From Bacillota bacterium (GTDB taxonomy: Bacteria; Bacillota; Clostridia; Christensenellales; CAG-138), in assembly GCA_023395595.1 (NCBI GenBank), contig JAEWYO010000052.1, forward strand, positions 1 to 64,000: a stretch of 64,000 bases of DNA. The letters are read 5' to 3'. The position numbers were made by a program, and so were the translations under genes. Positions 54,895 to 64,000 of this stretch are shown here, in pieces; position 1 is the stretch's first letter; each line of letters opens with the position of its first letter. The notes below the pieces were generated by a model. The model did no database searches, was not told the origin of the DNA, and saw only the letters and a program-made list of their open reading frames with translations.

Positions 54895-56172
54895 ATGGCA
54901 ACGCCGGTCATCATGCCGCGTCAGGGGCAATCGGTTGAAAGCTGCATCATCACCGAGTGGAAGAAGAAGGTAGGGGACTCCGTCTCGGCTGGAGACGTTC
55001 TGTTTTCCTATGAAACGGACAAATCCACCTTCGAAGAACAAGCAAAAGTAGACGGAACGTTGCTCGCCGTGTTTTATAACGCGGAGGATGACGTTCCTGT
55101 TTTGTTGAACGTCGCGGTCATCGGCAACCCCGGTGAATCGTTTGCCGAGTTCGCGCCGGATGGTGCGGCAGCAGCAGCGACCGCGCCTGCTGAAGAAAAA
55201 GTCGTTCCCGTTGCGGAAGCGGCACCTGCCGCGCAGGCAACTGCTACGCGTGCAGAGGGCGTTTCCCCGCGCGCAAAGAACGCGGCTGAAAAGCTCGGCG
55301 TAGACCCGACGCAAGCAGCGCCCACCGGCCCGCACGGGCGTGTGATTGAGCGCGACGTGCTCGCTCTGGCAAAAGAAGTTCGACTGGGTGGCGGCTCTGT
55401 TGCGCAAACAGCGAAGGCAGAAGAAGCAGCGCCTGCCACTGCGGCAGCGTCGGCAACGCCCGCTGTGGTCAACGCGCTGGAGTATGATGAAGTCAAGCTT
55501 CCGAACCTGCGCCGCATGATCGCCAAGACCATGCACGACAGCCTCGCTGAGATGGCGCAGTTGACACATAATACAAGCTTTGACGCGACAAAGATTCTTG
55601 CTTTCCGCGAGAGCTTGAAGGCAGCGCCCGAAGGGATGGATTTACCGAAGATCACGATCAACGACATCATCCTCTTCGCCGTTTCCCGCATGCTGACCAA
55701 GCACGAAGGCTTAAACGCACACATGCTTGGTGATAAAATGCGGTATTTCAAGCACGTCAACCTCGGCATCGCGGTGGATACCCCGCGCGGGCTGCTGGTG
55801 CCGACGCTGTTTGCCGCAGAGACGAAGACACTTGGGCAGATTTCCGCCGAAGCAAAAGCACTAGCGAAATCCGCCATCGACGGTAGCATCAATCCCGATC
55901 TACTGCAGGGCGGAACGTTCACCATCAGCAACCTCGGGCTTTACGGAATCGAGAGCTTCACGCCTGTCATCAACCCGCCGCAGGTCGCGCTTCTGGGCGT
56001 GAACTGCATCACGGAGCGCATCCGCACCGTGGATGGGCAGATTACGGCATATCCCGCGATGGGGCTATCGCTGACCTATGATCACCGCGCAGTGGACGGT
56101 GCGCCCGCAAGCCGCTTCCTGAAAGATCTCGTGACCGCGCTGGAGCACTTTGATCTGCTCCTGATCGGCTAA
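54895..56172 (+). CDS. 2-oxoacid dehydrogenase E2 (dihydrolipoamide acyltransferase)
   Basis: 425 residues. One N-terminal lipoyl domain with lipoylation Lys43 in E-T-D-K-S-T, an Ala/Pro/Glu-rich linker, a peripheral subunit-binding domain (VSPRAKNAAEKLGVDPTQAAPTGPHGRVIERDV), a second flexible linker, and the catalytic core ending DHRAVDGAPASRFLKDL with the active-site His. Most likely part of a pyruvate or branched-chain 2-oxoacid dehydrogenase. AGGAGG lies 7 bases before the ATG. Three-gene order E2-E3-E1. Confidence 0.95.
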   Translation: MATPVIMPRQGQSVESCIITEWKKKVGDSVSAGDVLFSYETDKSTFEEQAKVDGTLLAVFYNAEDDVPVLLNVAVIGNPGESFAEFAPDGAAAAATAPAEEKVVPVAEAAPAAQATATRAEGVSPRAKNAAEKLGVDPTQAAPTGPHGRVIERDVLALAKEVRLGGGSVAQTAKAEEAAPATAAASATPAVVNALEYDEVKLPNLRRMIAKTMHDSLAEMAQLTHNTSFDATKILAFRESLKAAPEGMDLPKITINDIILFAVSRMLTKHEGLNAHMLGDKMRYFKHVNLGIAVDTPRGLLVPTLFAAETKTLGQISAEAKALAKSAIDGSINPDLLQGGTFTISNLGLYGIESFTPVINPPQVALLGVNCITERIRTVDGQITAYPAMGLSLTYDHRAVDGAPASRFLKDLVTALEHFDLLLIG

Positions 56173-56185
56173 GGAGGATAACAAA

Positions 56186-57550
56186 ATGGCATTTGATTTA
56201 ATCGTACTCGGCGGCGGCCCCGCTGGTTATCTCGCGAGCGAGCGCGCAGGTCACGCAGGCTTGAGCGTGCTGTGCATTGAGGAGCGCAGCGTCGGCGGTG
56301 TTTGCCTCAACGAAGGCTGTATCCCAACAAAAACACTGCTCTACTCCGCGAAGATTTACGACAATGCGGCGCATGGCGATAAATACGGCGTAAGCGTCGA
56401 TGGCATCAAGATCGACCACGCGAAAGTCGTCGCCCGCAAGGACAAAGTCGTCAAGACGCTGGTCGCCGGTGTTTCCGCTGCGCTCAAGGCAAACCATGTC
56501 ACGCTCGTCAGTGCGCGCGGTGTGATCACAGGAAAGAACGCGGAAGGCTATACCGTCGAAGCCAACGGCGAAACCTATGTCGGTAAACGCCTGCTGATTG
56601 CAACGGGTTCGTCTCCCGCTATACCGCCGATTCCCGGACTCAGGGAGGGGATCGCAAGCGGATTTGTCTGCACCAATCGTGAAATTCTCGCGCTTACCGA
56701 AAAGCCGGAACATCTCGTCGTCATCGGCGGCGGCGTAATCGGGCTGGAGCTTGCGAGCTATTTTACATCGATTGGAACCAAAGTGACCGTCATCGAAATG
56801 CTCGACCACATTGCGGGCGAGAATGACCCGGAGCTCGTCGCGCTGCTGAAAAAAGGCTTTGAAAAACGCGGCGTCACCTTCCAGCTCTCCGCAAAAGTCA
56901 CTGAAGTAACCACAAACGCCGTGAAATATGAAAAAGACGGAGTGGTAAGCGAAGTCGTTTGTGATAAAGTGTTGCTCTCCATTGGGCGGCGCGCAAACAC
57001 GAATGGCATCGGGCTGGAGAGCATCCATGTACTAACCGAGCGCGGCGCAGTTGTGACCGATTCGCACATGAAGACCAACCAGCCGGAAGTCTATGCGGCG
57101 GGCGATGTCAACGGAAAATCGATGCTCGCGCACACAGCCTATCGTGAGGCGGAAGTTGCGGTTAACACGATGCTCGGCAAAAAGGACACTATGCGCTATG
57201 AAGCGGTGCCCGGTGTGTTGTATACCAATCCAGAGCTTTCCGCCGTCGGCGAGACCGAAACGAGCGCGAAGGCAAAGGGGATTGATGCAACCTGCGTGAA
57301 GATTCCGATGCGCTTTTCGGGTCGCTATCTTGCGGAGAACGAAGGCGGAGACGGCATTATGAAACTCGTGGTCAACAACGCAAGCAAGCAGGTGATCGGC
57401 GCGCAGATGCTAAGCAATTACTCCAGCGAATTCATCGTGACGGTCGGTACGTTCATCGAGCTTGGGCTGACCATCGACGAGATCAAGCAGATCGTTTTTC
57501 CGCATCCTACGGTTGCCGAAATCATCCGTGAAGCGGTATTTCAATATTAA
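56186..57550 (+). CDS. lpdA: Dihydrolipoyl dehydrogenase (E3)
   Basis: 454 residues. FAD-binding GGGPAGY at the N-terminus, redox-active disulfide Cys40-x4-Cys45 in GGVCLNEGCIPTK, the NAD-binding GGGVIGLELAS, a second FAD block (AAGDVNGKSMLAHTA) and the C-terminal His-containing HPTVAEIIREA. It reoxidises the dihydrolipoyl group of E2 with NAD+. A full-length enzyme without a fused lipoyl domain. It starts 14 bases after the E2 stop following GGAGG. Confidence 0.97.
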   Translation: MAFDLIVLGGGPAGYLASERAGHAGLSVLCIEERSVGGVCLNEGCIPTKTLLYSAKIYDNAAHGDKYGVSVDGIKIDHAKVVARKDKVVKTLVAGVSAALKANHVTLVSARGVITGKNAEGYTVEANGETYVGKRLLIATGSSPAIPPIPGLREGIASGFVCTNREILALTEKPEHLVVIGGGVIGLELASYFTSIGTKVTVIEMLDHIAGENDPELVALLKKGFEKRGVTFQLSAKVTEVTTNAVKYEKDGVVSEVVCDKVLLSIGRRANTNGIGLESIHVLTERGAVVTDSHMKTNQPEVYAAGDVNGKSMLAHTAYREAEVAVNTMLGKKDTMRYEAVPGVLYTNPELSAVGETETSAKAKGIDATCVKIPMRFSGRYLAENEGGDGIMKLVVNNASKQVIGAQMLSNYSSEFIVTVGTFIELGLTIDEIKQIVFPHPTVAEIIREAVFQY

Positions 57551-57579
57551 ATTACGCGTTTGTAACAAGGAGATAACGT

Positions 57580-60045
57580 ATGTCAAAGCAAATTTTCATC
57601 GATCCAAATGTGGTTAGAAAGCCTGAAACACTCTCGTTCCCGTCGATTCCGGTCAACCAATATCAAAAGAGCGTCAAGGACGAGAAGAAGAACTTCACAA
57701 AAGAAGAGTTCCTGAATATCTACCGTGATATGGCGTATATTCGCGAGTTTGAGACCATGCTCAACCTCATCAAGACCACAAACGAATATTGCGGCGTGCA
57801 GTATAACCATCCCGGCCCGGCGCATCTTGGCATCGGTCAGGAAGCCGCCTATGTTGGCGCGGCGTATGAACTCACACTGGATGATTTTACGTTTGGTTCG
57901 CACCGCAGCCACGGCGAAATCATCGCAAAAGGCCTGCGTTCCATCCAGATTCTCGACGATGCCAAGCTGATGGAGATCATGGAGAATTTCTTCGGTGGGC
58001 GCACGCTCTCCGTGGTAAAAGACAGCGGTAAAACGGTCAAGGAGATCGCGATCAACTTCTTGCTCTACGGCATGATGTGCGAAACCTTTGCCCGCAAAAA
58101 CGGCTTTAACCAGGGACTCGGCGGTTCGATGCACGCGTTCTTCACGCCGTTCGGCATCTTCCCGAACAACGCGATCGTCGGCGGCAGCGGCAGCATCGCT
58201 CCGGGTGCAGCGCTCTTCAAACTCAGCAACAAGAAACCCGGCGTGGTTGTTTGCAACATCGGCGATGGCAGCATCGCCTGTGGTCCGGTCTGGGAAGGAC
58301 TGATGATCTCCGCTATGGATCAGGTTCGTACCCTTTGGGGTGAAAACGGCGGCGGTATGCCGATCATCTTCAACGTCAACGACAACTTCTATGGCATGGG
58401 CGGTCAGACACGCGGCGAAACCATGGGCTACGACATGGTGGCGCGCATTGCGGCGGGCGTGATGCCCTCCGCCATGCATGCAGAACGCGTGGACGGCTTC
58501 AATCCGCTGGCGGTTATCGACGCCTACCGCAGAAAGATTCCCGTGGCGAAGGCGGAAGGCCCTGTGCTGCTCGACCTCGTTACTTATCGTTTCAGCGGAC
58601 ACAGCCCGTCGGACTCCAGCACCTACCGCACCAAGGAAGAGATCGAAGCTTGGGAAGCACAGGATTCCATCCTCGCGTTTGGCAAGCAAATCGTCGAAGC
58701 CAAGATTGCCACACAGGACGAACTGGACGCCATCTGGGTTGCGATCAAGGACAACATGCTGCGCAACATGAAGCTATCCATCGACGAAAGCGTGTCCCCA
58801 CGCATCGACGTGTTTGGCGCGGAGAGCGATTACATCGGTAATCTGATGTTCTCGAACCAGAAAGTGCGCTCTTTTGATGAAACGAGAAAGCCGGATGTGC
58901 TGCTCCCGCGCGAAGAGTGCCCGCGTGTTCAGTTGCTCAGCAAGCGCGCGCGCTTTGGCTTGGAAGCGGATGGCAAACCCGTGAGCAAGAACCGCGTCTA
59001 TCAGCTGCGCGACGGCATCGCGGAACCCATCATCAACAAGTTCTATGAGGACCCGACACTCGTGGCCTTTGGCGAAGACGTACGTGACTGGGGCGGCGCA
59101 TTTGCGGTCTACCGTGGCATGACGGAGGCGATTCCGTATCACCGCCTGTTCAACACGCCCATCGCAGAGGCTGGCATCGTCGGTGCCGCAATCGGCTACG
59201 CCATGAGCGGTGGCCGTGCGGTTGCAGAACTGATGTATTGCGATTTCTTGGGTCGTGCGGGTGACGAAATCTTTAACCAACTCTGCAAATGGCAGTCCAT
59301 GAGCGCAGGCATGCTTAAGATGCCGGTCGTGCTCCGCATGAGCGTCGGCAGCAAGTACGGCGCGCAGCACTCCCAGGATTGGAGCGCGCTGATGACGCAC
59401 ATCCCCGGACTCAAAGTTGTCTTCCCTGCAACGCCATATGACGCAAAGGGATTGATGCAATCTGCACTGAACGGAACTGACCCGGTTATCTTCCTCGAAA
59501 GCCAGCGCCTCTATGACGTTGCGGAGCTCTTCCACACGGAGGGCGTGCCGGAAGCGGAATACGAAATCCCGTTTGGCGAACCCGATGTCAAGCGCGCGGG
59601 CAAGGACGTGACTATTCTCTCGATTGGTGCTACGCTCTATCGCGCCACCAAGGCCGCGGACATTCTGCAGGAGAAGTATGGCGTTTCGGCGGAGATCATC
59701 GATGCGCGTTCGCTCGTTCCGTTCAACTATGAGCCCGTCATTGAAAGCATCAAGAAGACCGGACGCATCGTCGTCACGGGCGATGCCTGCGAGCGCAACA
59801 GCTTCATGCGCAACCTCGCGAGCAACATCGCAGAACTTGCGTTTGACTATCTGGATGCACCGCCGGTCGTCGTTGGTGCAAAGAACTGGATCACGCCGGC
59901 ACATGAGATGGAAGATGCGTTCTTCCCGCAGCCGGAATGGATTGTGGACGCGATTCACGAGCGCATCCTGCCGCTGAATGGTCACGTTTGCAAGCATAAC
60001 TTCACCGAATTGGAGCAGATTCGCGAAAACAAGCGCGGTATCTAA
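57580..60045 (+). CDS. Fused 2-oxoacid dehydrogenase E1 alpha/beta
   Basis: 821 residues carrying both E1 subunits in one chain. The alpha part (about 1-410) has the thiamine-diphosphate motif G-D-G-S with N-V-N-D-N-F-Y-G-M-G, and HRSHGEIIAKG. It includes an insertion (about 140-185, GGRTLSVVKDSG) not found in standard alpha subunits. A linker of about 60 residues follows. The beta part (about 475-821) begins VYQLRDGIAEPI and has FGEDVRDWGG, NTPIAEAGIVG and HSQDWSALMTHIPGLKVVFP. It decarboxylates the 2-oxoacid and transfers the acyl group to E2. Substrate specificity (pyruvate or branched-chain) cannot be read with certainty. Confidence 0.92.
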   Translation: MSKQIFIDPNVVRKPETLSFPSIPVNQYQKSVKDEKKNFTKEEFLNIYRDMAYIREFETMLNLIKTTNEYCGVQYNHPGPAHLGIGQEAAYVGAAYELTLDDFTFGSHRSHGEIIAKGLRSIQILDDAKLMEIMENFFGGRTLSVVKDSGKTVKEIAINFLLYGMMCETFARKNGFNQGLGGSMHAFFTPFGIFPNNAIVGGSGSIAPGAALFKLSNKKPGVVVCNIGDGSIACGPVWEGLMISAMDQVRTLWGENGGGMPIIFNVNDNFYGMGGQTRGETMGYDMVARIAAGVMPSAMHAERVDGFNPLAVIDAYRRKIPVAKAEGPVLLDLVTYRFSGHSPSDSSTYRTKEEIEAWEAQDSILAFGKQIVEAKIATQDELDAIWVAIKDNMLRNMKLSIDESVSPRIDVFGAESDYIGNLMFSNQKVRSFDETRKPDVLLPREECPRVQLLSKRARFGLEADGKPVSKNRVYQLRDGIAEPIINKFYEDPTLVAFGEDVRDWGGAFAVYRGMTEAIPYHRLFNTPIAEAGIVGAAIGYAMSGGRAVAELMYCDFLGRAGDEIFNQLCKWQSMSAGMLKMPVVLRMSVGSKYGAQHSQDWSALMTHIPGLKVVFPATPYDAKGLMQSALNGTDPVIFLESQRLYDVAELFHTEGVPEAEYEIPFGEPDVKRAGKDVTILSIGATLYRATKAADILQEKYGVSAEIIDARSLVPFNYEPVIESIKKTGRIVVTGDACERNSFMRNLASNIAELAFDYLDAPPVVVGAKNWITPAHEMEDAFFPQPEWIVDAIHERILPLNGHVCKHNFTELEQIRENKRGI

Positions 60046-60062
60046 TCGATTGCGAAATTGTT

Positions 60063-60092
60063 GGCGGCGAATATGGTATAATATTCGTCGCC
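60063..60092 (+). promoter_or_regulatory. Hairpin enclosing a -10 box upstream of tkt
   Basis: A 12-bp stem (60063-60074 with 60081-60092, one G-T pair) has the loop GGTATA. TATAAT at 60077-60082 straddles the loop and the right arm. The stem lies between E1 and transketolase and lacks a strong T-run, so it may be a processing or attenuating hairpin. A second TATAAT occurs at 60101-60106. Confidence 0.45.
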
Positions 60093-60155
60093 ATCTTCTT
60101 TATAATCAACTCACAATAAAAACGCGGACACATCATGAGAAAGGATGCATACGAC

Positions 60156-62159
60156 ATGAATACAATCGAACAAAAAGCGATTACGACCATTCGTTTTCTC
60201 GCAGCGGAGGCCGTTCAGAAGGCAAACAGCGGACATCCGGGACTGCCAATTGGCGCGGCACCGATGGCGCTGACGCTCTGGAAGCAGATGCGCCATGATC
60301 CCAAGGACGCAACATGGGCAGGCAGAGATCGCTTTGTTCTTTCCGCCGGACATGCGTCCATGCTGGAATATTCGCTTCTGCATCTCTTTGGCTATGGGCT
60401 TTCGATTGACGAGCTCAAGAATTTCCGCCAGTGGGGCAGCAAGACACCGGGACATCCGGAGTTTGGTCACACGGTCGGCGTGGAGACCACGACAGGCCCG
60501 CTGGGGCAGGGGATTGCAACCGCAGTCGGCATGGCGATGGCAGAGGCACGTTTGGCGGCGGAGTTCAACCGCGAGGGTTATCCCGTCGTCGATAACTACA
60601 CCTACGCGCTCACGGGCGACGGTTGCCTGATGGAAGGCGTTGCGTCCGAGGCGGCATCGCTTGCGGGACACCTTGGCCTCGGTAAGTTGATCCTGCTCTA
60701 TGATCGAAACGAAATCACGATTGAGGGCAGCACGAGCCTTGCGTTTACCGAAGATGTCGCCAAACGGTTTGAATCTTATGGATGGACGGTGCAGACCGTG
60801 AAAAACGGCGAAGACACGGTGTCCATCGCAAAAGCGATTGAGAGCGCAAAGGCAGACACCAAACATCCGTCGCTGATCATCGTGCATACGGAGATTGCGC
60901 ACGGCACACCGAAGGCAAACTCCGCAAGCGCACACGGCGAACCGCTGGGCAGCGACGCGCTCAAAGCCATGCGAGAATCCTACGGCTGGAACGAGGAACC
61001 GTTTGCGGTTCCCGAGGATGTGAAGGCATATTTTGCCGAGCTACAGAAGGGCTATAGCAAGCAGCACGCGGACTATGACGCGATGTTTGAAGGCTACAAA
61101 AAGGCTTATCCTGAACTCTTCACCAAGTGGCTTGCATGGCACGAGAAGAAACTGCCCGATGCGCTGAAGAAAGACCCGCGCTTGTTTGCTTCAACCGATC
61201 CCAAAGCGACGCGTATCGTCAGCGGCGAACTGCTCAATCTGTTTGCCGAGTATATGCCGAACCTCTTTGGCGGCAGCGCAGATCTTGCGCCGTCTAACAA
61301 GACGGAGCTCAAGGGCAAAGGCTTCTTTGGCATCGAAAACCACACGGGCGCAAACATCCATTTCGGTATTCGCGAATTTGCGATGGCGGCAATCTGCAAT
61401 GGAATCCAGCTCTACGGCGGGTTTCATGCCTATTGCGCAACATTTCTTGTGTTTACGGATTATCTCAAGCCCGCGCTGCGACTTTCCGCAATTATGCACC
61501 AGCCGGTTGTCTATGTGATGACCCACGACAGCATCGGCGTTGGCGAAGACGGGCCCACGCATCAGCCGATTGAGCACCTTGCCGCTCTGCGCGCAACGCC
61601 GGACACGCTCGTGTTCCGCCCGGCGGACGCGAAGGAGACCGCCTATAGCTATCTCATGGCGTTTGAGGCGACGAAGCCTTCCGTGCTCGCACTCACGCGT
61701 CAAAATCTACCGCAATATGCCGAGACGGGAGAGGGCGCATACAAAGGCGGCTATATCCTGAAAGACGGAAAGAAGAAACCGGATGTGATCTTGATGGCAA
61801 GCGGCAGCGAGGTCGAGCTCATCTACAAAGCGGCCGATCAACTCGCGACGGAGGGCATCAGTGCACGCGTCGTCTCCATGCCGTGTCTGGATCTCTTTGA
61901 TGAGCAGGACGCAAGCTACAAAGAGTCTGTGCTACCCAGAAGCGTGCGTGCGCGCGTTGCCGTCGAGGCGGCATCCGCCTATAGCTGGGATCGCTATGTC
62001 GGGCTCGACGGTGAAACCGTCTGTATCGATCACTTTGGCGCTTCCGCACCGGCGGGCGTTCTCTTCAAGGAATTCGGCTTCACGGTTGAAAATGTGGTCG
62101 CGGCGGCAAAAGCGAGTCTTGAGAAAGTCAAGAACTGGAACAAACCCGTTCACTCGTGA
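60156..62159 (+). CDS. tkt: Transketolase
   Basis: 667 residues. Thiamine-diphosphate enzyme of the pentose phosphate pathway, moving two-carbon units between ketoses and aldoses. N-terminus [35 protein letters not shown], ThDP motif [30 protein letters not shown], and the beta-half block [26 protein letters not shown]. The ATG at 60156 fits the family start; an ATG seven codons upstream is possible. It may have its own promoter. Confidence 0.96.
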   Translation: MNTIEQKAITTIRFLAAEAVQKANSGHPGLPIGAAPMALTLWKQMRHDPKDATWAGRDRFVLSAGHASMLEYSLLHLFGYGLSIDELKNFRQWGSKTPGHPEFGHTVGVETTTGPLGQGIATAVGMAMAEARLAAEFNREGYPVVDNYTYALTGDGCLMEGVASEAASLAGHLGLGKLILLYDRNEITIEGSTSLAFTEDVAKRFESYGWTVQTVKNGEDTVSIAKAIESAKADTKHPSLIIVHTEIAHGTPKANSASAHGEPLGSDALKAMRESYGWNEEPFAVPEDVKAYFAELQKGYSKQHADYDAMFEGYKKAYPELFTKWLAWHEKKLPDALKKDPRLFASTDPKATRIVSGELLNLFAEYMPNLFGGSADLAPSNKTELKGKGFFGIENHTGANIHFGIREFAMAAICNGIQLYGGFHAYCATFLVFTDYLKPALRLSAIMHQPVVYVMTHDSIGVGEDGPTHQPIEHLAALRATPDTLVFRPADAKETAYSYLMAFEATKPSVLALTRQNLPQYAETGEGAYKGGYILKDGKKKPDVILMASGSEVELIYKAADQLATEGISARVVSMPCLDLFDEQDASYKESVLPRSVRARVAVEAASAYSWDRYVGLDGETVCIDHFGASAPAGVLFKEFGFTVENVVAAAKASLEKVKNWNKPVHS

Positions 62160-62222
62160 TTCGTGGAACGATCCGATTCGATCACAGCCCAAAGCCAAAC
62201 AAACCAACAGGAGGGACTGCCT

Positions 62223-63194
62223 TTGAACCGATTTTTAAGCACAAACTGCGTTGATCCCTATGAAAACCTTGCGTTGGAAGAGTTGCTCTTTGAAACACAG
62301 GGGGAGGGCGCAACGTTCTATCTTTGGCAAAACGAGCGTACTGTCGTTATCGGGCGAAACCAGAACGCGTGGCGCGAATGCCGCGTGGAGCTGCTGGAAA
62401 GCGAGGACGGCAAGCTTGCGCGCCGTTCCTCCGGCGGTGGTGCGGTGTTCCACGATCTGGGCAACCTCAATTTCACGTTCCTGCTACCAAAGGATCAATA
62501 CGATCTTGTGCGTCAGCTTGGTGTGATTCAAAAAGCAGCTGCAAAGTTCGGAATTGAAACCTCGTTCACGGGAAGAAACGATTTGGTCTTGACCGCGACT
62601 GGGGAGAAATTCTCCGGCAATGCATTTCGTTTCTCCAACAATGTTGCGCTGCATCACGGCACCATTCTGATTTCGGCCGACTTCTCGCGTTTGGGGCGCT
62701 ATCTTGCGCCTTCACAAATGAAGCTGGAATCCAAGGGCGTAAAAAGCGTGGTCAGCCGTGTAACTAACCTCGGGCTGCAAAACCCGGAGTTGACCGTAGA
62801 GACGATGAAACAGGCGCTGATGGAAGCATTTGAGGCGGAATATGGCGCGTATGAACCGCATAGTTGGGATTTGATCAACAAAGAGAAGCTGGAACAAAAG
62901 CGACAGACGTATGCGTCCTGGGAGTGGAAGTTTGGCACCACTCCGTCGTTCAACATTTCACTCGAAAACCGGTTTGAGTTTGGTTGTCTGGAGCTGCTGC
63001 TCAACGTGCAAAACGGAATTGTTGCCTCCGCCGTATGTTATACCGACGCAATGGACGCGACGCTTGCCAAACGCATCGAAGAGTTGCTAACCGGCTGCAA
63101 CTATGGCAGCGGCGCACTCTGCGCGCGGTTGCTTGACGCGGGCGGAGAAGACGAGAAGGCGATTGCTGCGTACTTGTCTCAGCAGACGTTCTAA
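62223..63194 (+). CDS. lplA: Lipoate-protein ligase A
   Basis: 323 residues. Activates lipoate with ATP and attaches it to lipoyl domains, here presumably Lys43 of the E2 encoded upstream. Blocks: NRFLSTNCVDPYENLALEELLF, YLWQNERTVVIGRNQN, RRSSGGGAVFHDLGNLNFTFL (lipoyl-AMP pocket), GRNDLVL and KFSGNAFRF. The C-terminal accessory domain is present. The start is TTG at 62223, seven bases after AGGAGGG, and it yields the correct family N-terminus. Confidence 0.95.
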   Translation: MNRFLSTNCVDPYENLALEELLFETQGEGATFYLWQNERTVVIGRNQNAWRECRVELLESEDGKLARRSSGGGAVFHDLGNLNFTFLLPKDQYDLVRQLGVIQKAAAKFGIETSFTGRNDLVLTATGEKFSGNAFRFSNNVALHHGTILISADFSRLGRYLAPSQMKLESKGVKSVVSRVTNLGLQNPELTVETMKQALMEAFEAEYGAYEPHSWDLINKEKLEQKRQTYASWEWKFGTTPSFNISLENRFEFGCLELLLNVQNGIVASAVCYTDAMDATLAKRIEELLTGCNYGSGALCARLLDAGGEDEKAIAAYLSQQTF

Positions 63195-63229
63195 GCAGAC
63201 GTTTTAAACAAAGAAAACCCAAAACAGGC

Positions 63230-63262
63230 AAAGAGACGGGGAAGTGAATCCCCGTCTCTTAT
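63230..63262. terminator. Bidirectional terminator after lplA
   Basis: AAGAGACGGGGA (about 63231-63242), loop AGTGAA, TCCCCGTCTCTT (63249-63260), followed by ATTGTTTTG; 12 base pairs between convergent genes. Confidence 0.88.
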
Positions 63263-63279
63263 TGTTTTGTGCTGGATTG

Positions 63280-64000
63280 TTACTGGAGAAGCCCGCTGAT
63301 GTCCGTAAACGTGCTTGCACCTCCGGTGACTTTGGGCAGTTCGCCATTCCATTTTTGCAGTAGTTCATAGCGAATCAAAATATCGCTGAGTGAGAGCGCA
63401 ATGGTCTGGTTGCTGCTTGCGGTTGCGTCTGCGAGAAGCTTGATCTTGTCCGCTTCCGCCTGCGCCGCAATGACTTGCTTCTGCGCTTCGGTGTTGGCTA
63501 TGACGAGAGCCTGCTCCTGCTCTGTGCGGGTTTTAATCAGGTTTTGCTCAGCGACCTGCTTTGCTTCAATCGCGCTGATGTACTCCTCTGAGAAGTCCCA
63601 ATTGATGATGTTGAGGTCGTCAATCACGATGCCATACTCATTGAGTTTCGCGTTGAGGGATTCGTCTAGCAAAACGCTGACATCGTTACGCTGACTCACA
63701 AGCTGCTGGGCCGTATAGTTTGCTGTGACCGCTTTGAGCACCTCGTTGATGGCGGGCATGACGAGGACATCTTCATATCCGAGACCAACCTGTTTGTAGA
63801 TTTCCGCGCTGGAAGACTTATTGACATGATAGTTCACCGCGATAACAGACGAAACCGTTTGCAAATCTTTGCTGAAGGCTTCAGTGGTCACTTCGGTTTT
63901 TACAATTCGGTTGTTGATGGTCACGACGTTCTGCGCAAACGGCATCTTCAGATGAATGCCTTCCTGCATCACAACGGGGCTGACCTTACCAAACGTAAGC
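63280..64000 (-). CDS. Prohibitin/SPFH family protein (5' end outside the window)
   Basis: 240 visible codons; the reading frame is open to the right edge (upstream visible residues LTFGKVSPVVMQEG), so the N-terminus with its membrane anchor is missing. The SPFH domain shows GIHLKMPF and VITINNRIVKTEVTTEAFSKDLQTVSSVIAVNYHV. It is followed by a coiled coil with A-E-Q-N-L-I-K-T-R-T-E-Q-E-Q-A-x-VIANTEAQKQVIAAQAEADKIKLLA. Prohibitin-like proteins organise membrane microdomains; bacterial roles are unclear. Confidence 0.88.
   Translation of the reverse strand, partial: LTFGKVSPVVMQEGIHLKMPFAQNVVTINNRIVKTEVTTEAFSKDLQTVSSVIAVNYHVNKSSSAEIYKQVGLGYEDVLVMPAINEVLKAVTANYTAQQLVSQRNDVSVLLDESLNAKLNEYGIVIDDLNIINWDFSEEYISAIEAKQVAEQNLIKTRTEQEQALVIANTEAQKQVIAAQAEADKIKLLADATASSNQTIALSLSDILIRYELLQKWNGELPKVTGGASTFTDISGLLQ

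Noticed and set aside
58774..59997. A 407-codon minus-strand frame inside the fused E1 gene
   Set aside because: Antisense to a conserved thiamine-diphosphate enzyme; no motif of its own.
57580..60045. Possible sequencing-error fusion of separate E1 alpha and beta genes
   Set aside because: The frame is continuous through a linker of about 60 residues with normal codon use and no internal ribosome site or stop remnant, so a true gene fusion is more likely.

Overview
This 64 kb window reads as chromosomal backbone of a moderately GC-rich member of the Clostridia (Firmicutes), probably an uncultured gut-type lineage. I infer this from gene content and order: a remA-gmk-rpoZ-priA-def-fmt-rsmB-rlmN-prpC-prkC-rsgA-rpe neighbourhood, PASTA kinase, RqcH, scpAB, a CIRCE-controlled groESL, RemA, PadR/DUF1700 and YtrA-type modules, and a VanW protein. 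No insertion sequence, prophage, CRISPR array or rRNA is visible. The only RNA gene found is a tRNA-Leu at the left edge.

Layout. (1) 1-6.4 kb: tRNA-Leu(GAG), then forward accessory metabolic genes (alpha/beta hydrolase, MTA/SAH nucleosidase, PhzF, metallo-beta-lactamase-fold hydrolase, repeat lipoprotein, C_GCAxxG_C_C protein, DUF4364). (2) 6.4-24.8 kb: the conserved macromolecular-synthesis cluster, mostly on the minus strand, read from yicC at 24.8 kb down to rpe at 6.4 kb. It is interrupted between priA and def by a heterodimeric ABC exporter, a TauE-like permease and a forward XRE/LiaF-like gene, and it lacks coaBC. (3) 24.9-30.1 kb: AIR-synthase-like protein, ligA and pcrA (minus). (4) 30.3-36.2 kb: rdgB-yfcE (plus), then scpB, scpA, M50 protease, rqcH, yerC and rpsT (minus). 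(5) 36.4-42 kb: groES-groEL with CIRCE, vanW, and an ECF sigma factor with its DUF4179 anti-sigma-like partner. (6) 42-48 kb: membrane glycosyltransferase-like protein, CASTOR/POLLUX-like channel, a Pro/Thr-rich membrane protein and an orphan [FeFe]-hydrogenase-like protein. (7) 48.2-54.7 kb: YtrA regulator with ABC-2 transporter, PadR with DUF1700, two short-chain dehydrogenases, a GNAT acetyltransferase and a DUF89 protein. (8) 54.9-63.2 kb: a 2-oxoacid dehydrogenase operon in the order E2-E3-fused E1 alpha/beta, then transketolase and lipoate-protein ligase. (9) The right edge is a truncated prohibitin-family gene.

The genes fit together in several ways. LplA can attach lipoate to Lys43 of the E2 encoded upstream. 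GroESL, RqcH and the HrcA/CIRCE site serve protein quality control. PrkC/PrpC and the ribosome-maturation enzymes RsgA, RsmB and RlmN share one dense operon with overlapping stop/start codons. The most notable signals are regulatory or evolutionary: two genes that look leaderless, several perfect palindromes laid over promoters, an abrupt AT-rich patch confined to the N-terminal codons of ligA, and the rearranged priA-def junction. No clearly undescribed multi-gene system was found. All assignments come from reading motifs and gene order, without database searches.
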